NCBI GenBank assembly: GCA_027311485.1
Contig: DAICYU010000253.1
Location: 1 to 6,116 of the forward strand
From: Acetobacteraceae bacterium
GTDB lineage: Bacteria; Pseudomonadota; Alphaproteobacteria; Acetobacterales; Acetobacteraceae
Reading direction: 5' to 3'
Length of the DNA: 6,116 bases
Shown here: piece by piece, positions 1 through 5,633 of the stretch
How positions within the stretch are numbered: the first letter of the stretch is position 1
Layout of the letters: every line of letters begins with the position of its first letter
The notes under the pieces: model-generated
Database searches by the model: none
Seen by the model: the letters and a program-made list of their open reading frames with translations, nothing else
What the model was told of the DNA's origin: nothing
Made by a program: the position numbers and the translations under genes

Positions 1-1173
1 CTCGGCCGCGCGCGCGCCGCCAGCCAGACGATACGGATCGGGGTGCTGACGGACCTGAACGGCCCGAATGCGAACAGCACTGGCGAGGGTTCAATCGCCG
101 CGACGCGGATGGCGGCCGAAGACTTCATGCGGTCGCATCCCGACATCGCCGTAGAGGTGCTGTATGCCGACTATCAGAGCAAGCCGGACATCGCACAGGC
201 CATCGCACGGGACTGGTTTGACCGGCAGGATGTCGATTTCATATCTAACGTAAATAATTCCTCCGCGGCCCTGGCCATTGCCTCACTGGTGCGCGACAAG
301 AACAAGGCGGCAGTATTCACGACGCCGGCCAGTTCGGCGTTGACCGGGAAAGCCTGCGGGCCGAATCATGTCATGTGGACATACGATACGTATGCACTGG
401 GGTCGTGCACTGGCAAGGCGCTGGTGGCCGCGGGTGGCGATACCTGGTTCTTCATCGAGGCGGACTACACGTTCGGCAAACTGCTCGCGTCCGATACCGC
501 GCGGGCGGTGACGTCGGTCGGCGGCAAGGTCGTCGGACAGGTGCTGCATCCGTTTCCGGACACGACCGACTTCTCCACCTTCCTGCTGCAGGGGCAAGCG
601 AGCGGCGCCAAGGTCATTGGGCTGGCGAACAGCGGTGAGAACACGGTCAATTGCGTCAAGCAGGCGGCGGAATTCGGCATCGCCCGGCGCGGGCAGAAGC
701 TGGCGGCGCTGCTGCTGACGATCCCGGACATTCATGGCATCGGGCTGCCGACGGCAAAGGGGCTGCTGCTGACCGAAGCCTGGTACTGGGATTTGAATGA
801 CCAGAGCCGGGCATTCGCCAAGCGGTATGCGCCGCGGATGGGCGGCAAGATGCCGAACATGATGCAGGCCGGCGATTACTCGGCCATTTCCCATACGCTG
901 AAGGCGTTCGCGGCCCTGGGCGTGACGCAGGCAAAGGCGTCCGGCAAGGCCCTGATCGCGCAGATGAAGGCGATGCCGGTGGAAGATGACATCTTCGGCA
1001 AGTGCATGATCCGGGCGGATGGCCGCCTGATGAACCCGATGCATCTGTTTCAGGTCAAATCGCCGGAGGAAAGCCGCTATCCGTGGGACTATTACAAGCT
1101 GGTGCGCACCCTGTCGGCCGAGGATGCCTTCCGGCCGCTGGACCAGGGCGGATGCCCGATGGTCAAGGCATGA
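1..1173 (+). CDS. ABC transporter substrate-binding protein, LivK-like (5' truncated)
   Basis: This is a periplasmic ligand-binding protein of the type that delivers branched-chain amino acids or other small organic acids and amides to an ABC permease. The reading frame is open from the first base and 390 residues are visible. They begin with an Ala-rich stretch (LGRARAAS) that looks like the end of a signal peptide, followed by QTIRIGVLTDLNGP, the usual first beta strand of mature LivK/Peripla_BP_6 proteins. Further family-like blocks are AATRMAAEDF, the ADYQSKPDIAQAIARDWFD block, and FIEADYTFGKLL with the following helix. The GTG at 43 lies inside the first beta strand, so it is not the start; the true start is beyond the left edge. 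The TGA stop is at 1171-1173. No permease or ATPase gene follows, so the ligand cannot be inferred from the visible context. The family call is firm, the substrate unknown. Confidence 0.88.
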   Translation, partial: LGRARAASQTIRIGVLTDLNGPNANSTGEGSIAATRMAAEDFMRSHPDIAVEVLYADYQSKPDIAQAIARDWFDRQDVDFISNVNNSSAALAIASLVRDKNKAAVFTTPASSALTGKACGPNHVMWTYDTYALGSCTGKALVAAGGDTWFFIEADYTFGKLLASDTARAVTSVGGKVVGQVLHPFPDTTDFSTFLLQGQASGAKVIGLANSGENTVNCVKQAAEFGIARRGQKLAALLLTIPDIHGIGLPTAKGLLLTEAWYWDLNDQSRAFAKRYAPRMGGKMPNMMQAGDYSAISHTLKAFAALGVTQAKASGKALIAQMKAMPVEDDIFGKCMIRADGRLMNPMHLFQVKSPEESRYPWDYYKLVRTLSAEDAFRPLDQGGCPMVKA

Positions 1174-1236
1174 CGCCGCCATCTGGAAAGCAACGCGCCC
1201 GGGCCAGCCTGGCCGCCAGGTTAAACGGCCATGCCC

Positions 1237-1266
1237 TTGACAGCAGCCGCCCGGCAGGGTTGGCAT
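1237..1266 (+). promoter_or_regulatory. Possible sigma-70-type promoter for ogt-qorA
   Basis: A perfect -35 hexamer TTGACA (1237-1242) is followed 18 nt later by TGGCAT (1261-1266). The latter matches the -10 consensus at only three of six positions. Transcription would start about 20 nt before the ogt GTG codon. The exact -35 box in a G+C-rich gap, and the expected location, favour it; the poor -10 box weighs against it. Inference only. Confidence 0.3.
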
Positions 1267-1292
1267 CCGGCGTTTCGCGGGGGTAGCCGCAC

Positions 1293-1748
1293 GTGCCACA
1301 GATCTCACTCCATTCCCCGGTGGGAGACATTACGATCTTTGAGGACGCCGGCGCTATCGTCTCGCTCGATTGGGGCTGGGTGCCGGAACAGGTACCTTCC
1401 GCTTTGCTCGAGTATGCGCGGGCGCAACTCGACGCGTACTTCGACGGCGAACTGAAGGCGTTCGACCTGCCGCTGGCCCCGATGGGCACGACGTACCGGC
1501 GGGCCGTATGGCAGGCGCTGTGCGACATCCCATATGGGCAGACGCGGTCCTACCAGGATATCGCGGCTGTGGTGGGCGGCAGCGCGCGCTCCGTCGGGCA
1601 GGCCAACGGCCATAACCCGATCCCGCTGATCATTCCATGCCACCGGGTTGTTGCGAGTTCGCACATTGGCGGCTACTCCGGTGGCGATGGATTACCGACC
1701 AAGCGCTGGCTGTTGGCGCTTGAGAATCCGAACTTTGCGTTGATTTGA
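1293..1748 (+). CDS. ogt: Methylated-DNA--[protein]-cysteine S-methyltransferase (O6-alkylguanine repair)
   Basis: This protein repairs O6-alkylguanine in DNA by one-step, irreversible transfer of the alkyl group to its own cysteine. At 151 residues it is a single Ogt/MGMT unit without an Ada regulatory domain. An N-terminal region (about 1-65, SPVGDITIFED) precedes the catalytic domain. The active site is PCHR at 115-118 with nucleophile Cys116. Aligned by eye with human MGMT, Tyr87 (SYQDIA), Arg99 (the arginine finger in SARSVGQAN), Asn108 (GHNPIP) and Glu144 (LLALE) fall where Tyr114, Arg128, Asn137 and Glu172 are expected. The start is GTG at 1293: an in-frame TAG at 1284-1286 excludes anything longer, and GGGGG at 1279-1283 is a plausible ribosome site 9 nt upstream. 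qorA follows after 22 nt, suggesting co-transcription. All catalytic residues are present. Confidence 0.95.
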   Translation: MPQISLHSPVGDITIFEDAGAIVSLDWGWVPEQVPSALLEYARAQLDAYFDGELKAFDLPLAPMGTTYRRAVWQALCDIPYGQTRSYQDIAAVVGGSARSVGQANGHNPIPLIIPCHRVVASSHIGGYSGGDGLPTKRWLLALENPNFALI

Positions 1749-1758
1749 GTTTTCAGAC

Positions 1759-1764
1759 GGGAGA
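1759..1764 (+). promoter_or_regulatory. Ribosome binding site of qorA
   Basis: GGGAGA lies 6 nt before the ATG at 1771 but only 3 nt before the GTG at 1768. The spacing therefore favours the ATG as the start of qorA. Confidence 0.6.
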
Positions 1765-1770
1765 CACGTG

Positions 1771-2742
1771 ATGACCAAGGCAATCCGCATCCACGCCAAT
1801 GGCGGCCCGGAGGTAATGGTGTGGGAGGATGTGCCGACCCCCTCGCCCGGGCCGGGCGAGGCGCTGATCAAGCACGAAGCGATCGGGCTGAACTTCATCG
1901 ACGTGTATTTCCGCACGGGCCTGTACAAGGCGCCAACGATGCCGCTGATCATCGGGCAGGAAGGCGCGGGCGTCGTCCTGGCGGTCGGCCCTGGCGTGAC
2001 GGGCCTGGCGGAAGGTGACCGCGTGGCATACGCCGGCCCGCTGGGTGGCTATGCGACCGAGCGGGTGATCCCGGCCGACCGGCTGGTGAAACTGCCTGAC
2101 AACATCAGCTTCCAGACCGGCGCGGCGATGATGCTGCAAGGCATGACAGCGCAATACCTGCTGCGCCGCACCTACACCGTGAAGGCCGGCGACACGATCG
2201 TGGTGCATGCCGCCGCCGGCGGCGTTGGCCTGATCATGTGCCAGTGGGCGAAGCATCTGGGCGCGACGGTGATCGGCGTGGTCTCCTCGGCTGAGAAGGC
2301 GGAACTCGCGAAGGCGCACGGCGCGGCGCATACGGTGATCGGCCATGCCGGCCTGGTGGAGGACGTGAAGCGCATCACCGGCGGGGCAATGGTGCCGGTG
2401 GTGTATGACAGCGTCGGTAAGGATACGTTCAACGCCAGCCTGGATTGCCTCGCGCCGCTCGGGCTGATGGTCAGCTACGGCAATGCGTCTGGCCCGGTGC
2501 CGCCGGTTGAACTGGGCATCCTCGCGGCGAAGGGCAGCCTGTTCCTGACCCGGCCGACGCTGGCCACCTATACCTCGAAGCGCGCGGACCTGGAGAGGGT
2601 GTCGGCCGACCTGTTCGACGTGGTGGGCAGCGGGGCGGTGAAGATCCAGGTGAATCAGACCTTCCCGCTGAAGGACGCAGGGGCGGCGCATATCGCGCTC
2701 GAAGCCCGCAAGACGACCGGCAGCACGGTGCTGGTGCCGTAA
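1771..2742 (+). CDS. qorA: NADPH:quinone oxidoreductase (zeta-crystallin/QorA type)
   Basis: This is a soluble NADPH-dependent quinone reductase of the zinc-free medium-chain dehydrogenase/reductase superfamily. It has 323 residues, close to the 327 of E. coli QorA, and resembles that protein along its length. Shared blocks include AIGLNFIDVYFRTGLY (38-52), EGDRVAYAGPLGGY (81-94), HAAAGGVGLIMCQWAK (146-161, the NADPH-binding glycine motif), VVYDSVGKDTFNASLDCL (210-227), GLMVSYGNASGPV (231-243) and LGILAAKGSLFLTRP (248-262). The N-terminal part is the GroES-like catalytic fold and the middle is the Rossmann fold. The cysteine ligands of zinc alcohol dehydrogenases are absent, as expected for this subfamily. 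The ATG at 1771 is preferred over GTG 1768 on ribosome-site spacing. It follows ogt by 22 nt. The physiological quinone or enone substrate cannot be told from sequence. Confidence 0.95.
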   Translation: MTKAIRIHANGGPEVMVWEDVPTPSPGPGEALIKHEAIGLNFIDVYFRTGLYKAPTMPLIIGQEGAGVVLAVGPGVTGLAEGDRVAYAGPLGGYATERVIPADRLVKLPDNISFQTGAAMMLQGMTAQYLLRRTYTVKAGDTIVVHAAAGGVGLIMCQWAKHLGATVIGVVSSAEKAELAKAHGAAHTVIGHAGLVEDVKRITGGAMVPVVYDSVGKDTFNASLDCLAPLGLMVSYGNASGPVPPVELGILAAKGSLFLTRPTLATYTSKRADLERVSADLFDVVGSGAVKIQVNQTFPLKDAGAAHIALEARKTTGSTVLVP

Positions 2743-2771
2743 AGGCAGAAGGGCGCGGGCCACCGTCGCTT

Positions 2772-2792
2772 CCCGGGCAAGTGTTGCCCGGG
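2772..2792. repeat. Perfect inverted repeat, 9-bp stem, 3-nt loop
   Basis: CCCGGGCAA (2772-2780) and TTGCCCGGG (2784-2792) are exact reverse complements separated by GTG. The hairpin starts 30 nt after the qorA stop codon. It could end the ogt-qorA transcript, but TCAGCC rather than a T-run follows, so it is not a canonical intrinsic terminator on either strand. Confidence 0.75.
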
Positions 2793-2806
2793 TCAGCCCA
2801 GGATCG

Positions 2807-2834
2807 ACAGGCCGGAGGTCACACTCCGGCCTGT
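2807..2834. repeat. Perfect inverted repeat, 11-bp stem, 6-nt loop (possible terminator)
   Basis: ACAGGCCGGAG (2807-2817) and CTCCGGCCTGT (2824-2834) are exact reverse complements around the loop GTCACA. It lies 14 nt beyond the previous hairpin in the gap after qorA. The stem is G+C-rich and very stable. Neither flank carries a T-run, so termination is only a possibility; mRNA 3'-end protection or a dispersed palindromic repeat are alternatives. Confidence 0.75.
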
Positions 2835-2951
2835 GCCGATTCATGTGGGTCAACCGGCCGCAGCCACCGTCCATGCCGTTGACGCATGATTGATGGGCGA
2901 TAGGGCTGACACCGGTTGAGTATGCCGTTCATCACAAATGATGCCCGATTC

Positions 2952-2979
2952 GGTCCCGCGTTGGCTGGTCCCGCGTTGG
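2952..2979 (+). repeat. Tandem direct repeat, 13-bp identical core, period 15
   Basis: GGTCCCGCGTTGG occurs at 2952-2964 and again at 2967-2979. It sits 30-60 nt upstream of the preferred start (3010) of the small unknown gene, where a promoter or operator would be expected. If the gene instead started at 2938, the repeat would encode VPRWLVPRW. The repeat is seen directly; a regulatory role is inference. Confidence 0.7.
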
Positions 2980-3009
2980 GCGGATGGCGGCATACGGTGG
3001 GATGGTATC

Positions 3010-3462
3010 ATGCCCTTCAAGGGGAAGCCGCCCGGCGGCGGCGCCGGCGAAATCTCAAAGCGTACCGAGGCGCTACGCCCGACAATCCTGCTTACCCCCA
3101 AGGAAGCCGCCGAGGCTCGGCGCAGACGGCGGGAGGGGCAGTCCACGGACACCATCGCCGAGGCCATGGGCAAGCCGGTCGATGAGGTCGAGAAGGTGCT
3201 GGTGCAGATGCGCATGCCCCGGCCGGAGACGACGCGGGGCACGCTGAACGTCACCCTGGCGGCGCATCGGCTGATCATGCGGGAACGCCGTGGCGACGAG
3301 CCGATCTGGACAACGATGGACAGGTTGCTGGACGAGCTGCTGCGGCTGCGTCAGGCCCAAGGCGACGGCGCGCCACCGGCACCGCGCCGGCCGACCCGGC
3401 GCCGTGACGAAGGCGCATCCCTGCCATTGCTGGCCGAGCTTGAGTCACCGCATCGACAGTGA
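3010..3462 (+). CDS. Hypothetical protein, possible HTH plus ribbon-helix-helix DNA-binding protein
   Basis: I do not recognise this 150-residue protein as a named family. The N-terminus is Gly/Pro/Lys-rich (MPFKGKPPGGG). Residues 29-67 are helical and very basic (AEARRRRREGQ), then STDTIAEAMGKPVDEVEKVL reads like a helix-turn-helix of the kind found in small regulators. Residues 78-114 (TLNVTLAAHRLIMRERR, then GDEPIWTTMDRLLDELLRLR) match the strand-helix-turn-helix layout of ribbon-helix-helix proteins. The tail is Arg/Pro-rich and probably disordered. There are no membrane segments. Codons end mostly in G or C, as in the neighbours, which supports real coding. The ATG at 3010 is preferred because GGTGGGA (2996-3002) lies 7 nt upstream. 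A longer form from ATG 2938 or 2941 would add an odd Trp-rich segment made partly of a tandem repeat. The gene converges on nusB. The fold assignment is inference by eye. Confidence 0.62.
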   Translation: MPFKGKPPGGGAGEISKRTEALRPTILLTPKEAAEARRRRREGQSTDTIAEAMGKPVDEVEKVLVQMRMPRPETTRGTLNVTLAAHRLIMRERRGDEPIWTTMDRLLDELLRLRQAQGDGAPPAPRRPTRRRDEGASLPLLAELESPHRQ

Positions 3463-3503
3463 CGCGGAACCTGGATTGTGTCGTGGACCGAAAGGCGATG
3501 ACG

Positions 3504-3529
3504 GGCCGCTAAAATGAGGCCGCTAAAAT
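3504..3529. repeat. 12-nt tandem direct repeat at the nusB 3' end
   Basis: GGCCGCTAAAAT occurs at 3504-3515 and 3518-3529, period 14. Read on the - strand, one copy (ATTTTAGCGGCC) contains the last base pairs of nusB and its TAG stop, and the other lies just downstream. It fills half of the 60-nt gap between the two convergent genes. It looks like a small local duplication; no function is evident. Confidence 0.7.
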
Positions 3530-3999
3530 TCCCGCGGCCGCAGGGTATGTGCCAGCCGGTCCAGCACCGCATTTACCAAGCCAGGCTCCGGCCCGGTGAA
3601 GAAGCCGCGGGCGATATCCATGTACTCGTTGATCACCACCTTCGCCGGCGGTCCGTCGGTCATGGAAAGCTCCGCGACTCCGGCCCGCAGCACGGCTCGT
3701 AGCACCGGGTCCAGCCGGGCAAGCGGCCAGTCGGCGGGCAAGGACTCGACCAGTTGGGGATCGACCGCATCCTGCCGGCGGACAGCTTCCCGCACGACGC
3801 GCTGGAACAGCGGCACCTCGGCATCCGGTATGCGCCCGTCCTCAAACCCGTCCTGCCCGGGCCAATCGCCCAGGCGATGGCGGACGAACTGATCGATGAC
3901 GGTTTCCGCATTGTCGCCGGCCTGTTCGGCCTGAAACAACGCCTGCACGGCAGCAACCCGGGACGCGGTCCGCGTCCGGGTTTTCGGACCTTTTCCCAT
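3523..3999 (-). CDS. nusB: Transcription antitermination factor NusB
   Basis: NusB binds boxA RNA together with NusE (ribosomal protein S10) and supports antitermination during rRNA transcription. The protein has 158 residues, slightly longer than the 139 of E. coli NusB, and is all-helical in character. Typical blocks are SRVAAVQALFQAEQ (13-26, first helix), WPLARLDPVLRAVLRAGVAEL (91-111), KVVINEYMDIARGFF (120-134) and GLVNAVLDRLA (140-150). The N-terminus is basic (MGKGPKTRTRT), as expected for the RNA-contacting surface. The ATG overlaps the ribH stop by one base (TGATG on the - strand) and no strong ribosome site is visible, so translation is probably coupled to ribH. Placement after the riboflavin genes is common in proteobacteria. 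Stop is TAG. Confidence 0.95.
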   Translation of the reverse strand: MGKGPKTRTRTASRVAAVQALFQAEQAGDNAETVIDQFVRHRLGDWPGQDGFEDGRIPDAEVPLFQRVVREAVRRQDAVDPQLVESLPADWPLARLDPVLRAVLRAGVAELSMTDGPPAKVVINEYMDIARGFFTGPEPGLVNAVLDRLAHTLRPREF

Positions 4000-4481
4000 C
4001 AGGCGGCGCCGAAATGCCGGGCGGCGTTTATCTGCACCAGGGCGGCGACGGCCGCTTCAGCCCCTTTGTTATGCCCGTCCTTGCCGGACCGGGCCTCGGC
4101 CTGCGCGACCGTATCACAGGTCAGCAACCCGGTGCCCAGGGCGATGCCGAACTGCAAGGCCACATTCATCAAACCGTCCATGCTCGCCTTGCAAATAAAA
4201 TCGTAATGATCCGTCTCCCCGCGCACAATGCAGCCGAGTGCGATAAACCCGTCGAACCGGCGGTTGCCGCGCAGAGCGATCCGGATCACCTGCGCCAGTT
4301 CATAGGCGCCGGCAACATCGAAAACCTCATGGGAGGCTCCCGCCTCCTTCAAGATGGATCTGGCGCCGAACAGCAATCCATCGACCACATCGCGGTAATA
4401 GGGCGCCCGCACCACCAGCACATGGGGCGGTGGTCCCTGAACGCCCGGCGCGCGCGGCAGTTCGGCGTCCTGCGTGCTCAT
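3999..4481 (-). CDS. ribH: 6,7-dimethyl-8-ribityllumazine synthase
   Basis: RibH condenses 5-amino-6-ribitylamino-uracil with 3,4-dihydroxy-2-butanone 4-phosphate to give the lumazine precursor of riboflavin; members form pentamers or 60-subunit shells in the cytoplasm. The protein has 160 residues. Family motifs are FDVAGAYELAQVI (54-66), FIALGCIVRGETDHYDFIC (79-97, with catalytic-type His92) and GLLTCDTVAQAEARSG (118-133), followed by KDGHNKGAEAA. The usual Pro in the first motif (G-A-x-E-x-P) is Ala64 here, and the Asn often found before GxLT is Thr117; both are mild departures. Its ATG overlaps the ribBX stop in an ATGA arrangement, and it overlaps nusB by one base. It receives its four-carbon substrate from RibBX. 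Confidence 0.95.
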   Translation of the reverse strand: MSTQDAELPRAPGVQGPPPHVLVVRAPYYRDVVDGLLFGARSILKEAGASHEVFDVAGAYELAQVIRIALRGNRRFDGFIALGCIVRGETDHYDFICKASMDGLMNVALQFGIALGTGLLTCDTVAQAEARSGKDGHNKGAEAAVAALVQINAARHFGAA

Positions 4482-5632
4482 CCTTCGTAATCCACTCCAA
4501 TAATATTCGGGATCGGTCGCTGCTCGACGATGTTCAGGCCGTAGCCTTCCAGTCCAACGACGGTTCGCCGCCGGTTGGTCAGAAGGACCATGTTCTCGAC
4601 CCCCAGGTCCAGCAGGATCTGCGCGCCGATGCCATAATCCCGCAATTCGCGCTGCGGCCGAGGATTGCCGGTCGACAGTTGCCGCACCCGTTCAGCCAGC
4701 GCGGTCTTGCGATGTTCCCGGATCAGCACCACCACGCCACGTTCGGCGTTGCCGATCATATGCATGGCGTTATGTACCGCGATCCAGTGTGGGGAGCCGG
4801 TCATGTCGTCCAGCAGGTCGACGGCATGCATGCGTACCAGCACCGGCTCCGGCCCGCTGACATCGCCCTTCACCAACGCCAGATGCTCCTGATACTCGAC
4901 GGTGTTGGCATAGACCACGGCGCGCCAGTTACCGCCGGCCGGATGTTCATAGGTGCCTTCCTCGACCTTGCGCACCAGCCGCTCGGTCAGGCGGCGATGG
5001 GCGATCAGGTCGGCAATCGTGCCCAGCTTCAGGTTGTGGTGCTGGGCAAACGTCACCAGGTCCGGCAAGCGGGCCATGGTACCGTCGTCATTCATGATCT
5101 CGCAGATCACGGCCGACGGGTTCAGGCCGGCCTTGCGGGCGATGTCGACCGATGCCTCGGTATGGCCGGCGCGGACCAGCGTGCCGCCTTCGCGGGCCAC
5201 CAGCGGAAAGACGTGGCCCGGCGTGGTGATGTCGTCGCGAGTGCTGTCCTGGTTGATCGCCACCGCAATGGTGCGGGCCCGATCGGCGGCGGAGATGCCG
5301 GTGGTCACCCCTTCCCGCGCCTCGATCGAGACCGTGAAAGCGGTCTGGTGGCGGGTGCCGTTCGACCGGCTCATGAGCGGCAGGCCCAGCTTCTCCACGC
5401 GGTGCGGGGTCATGGCCAGGCAGATCAGCCCACGGGCGTGGCGGGCCATGAAGTTGATCGCGTCCGGCGTGGCGAACTGCGCGGGGATCACCAAATCACC
5501 TTCGTTCTCCCGATCCTCATCGTCGACCAGGATGAACATGCGGCCGTTGCGCGCTTCCTCGATCAGCTCCTGCGCTGACGAAAGGTATTGCGACAGGTCG
5601 GCGGCGACGAGGTTTTGCTTCAGGGTCTCCAT
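4478..5632 (-). CDS. ribBX: 3,4-dihydroxy-2-butanone 4-phosphate synthase with degenerate GTP cyclohydrolase II domain (RibBX)
   Basis: This 384-residue fusion makes DHBP and formate from ribulose 5-phosphate. The N-terminal RibB domain (about 15-215) is intact: DDEDRENEGDL (37-47), GVTTGISAADRARTI (108-122), TPGHVFPL (137-144), RAGHTEAS (154-161) and VICEIMNDDGT (175-185). The C-terminal domain (about 220-384) has the cyclohydrolase II fold signature RDYGIGAQILLDLGVENM (331-348) and GLEGYGLNIVE (360-370). However, the zinc and catalytic region that reads HSECLTGD...CDCG in active RibA is HAVDLLDDMTG...WIAVHNAM here (269-290), with no cysteine, and the EGR(G/N)IG segment is also lost. This matches the described RibBX variant. 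The start is ATG 5632, one base after the ribE stop, with GGAGAA 8 nt upstream (5641-5646); a frame extension to 5683 would overlap ribE and is unlikely. Confidence 0.92.
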   Translation of the reverse strand: METLKQNLVAADLSQYLSSAQELIEEARNGRMFILVDDEDRENEGDLVIPAQFATPDAINFMARHARGLICLAMTPHRVEKLGLPLMSRSNGTRHQTAFTVSIEAREGVTTGISAADRARTIAVAINQDSTRDDITTPGHVFPLVAREGGTLVRAGHTEASVDIARKAGLNPSAVICEIMNDDGTMARLPDLVTFAQHHNLKLGTIADLIAHRRLTERLVRKVEEGTYEHPAGGNWRAVVYANTVEYQEHLALVKGDVSGPEPVLVRMHAVDLLDDMTGSPHWIAVHNAMHMIGNAERGVVVLIREHRKTALAERVRQLSTGNPRPQRELRDYGIGAQILLDLGVENMVLLTNRRRTVVGLEGYGLNIVEQRPIPNIIGVDYEG

Positions 5633-5633
5633 G

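Noticed and set aside
43..45. GTG as start of the substrate-binding protein
   Set aside because: The frame is open to base 1 and the codon falls inside the first beta strand, after what looks like the end of a signal peptide.
1202..1220. Short palindromes around GGCCAGCCTGGCCGCCAGG as a terminator of the substrate-binding gene
   Set aside because: The loops are only 1-3 nt, the usable stem is about 5 bp and no T-run follows; this is expected by chance in G+C-rich DNA.
283..1308. Long open frame on the - strand opposite the substrate-binding protein gene
   Set aside because: It is Arg/His/Gln-rich with no recognisable motif and lies antisense to a well-supported gene; long shadow frames are expected in G+C-rich coding DNA.
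1753..2874. 373-codon open frame on the - strand opposite qorA
   Set aside because: The composition is shadow-like (many His, Arg, Gln, Ala) and it lies antisense to a clear QorA along its whole length.
2879..2905. TTGACG (2879-2884) as a -35 box for the small unknown gene
   Set aside because: No acceptable -10 hexamer is found 16-18 nt downstream, and the start codon would be more than 100 nt away.
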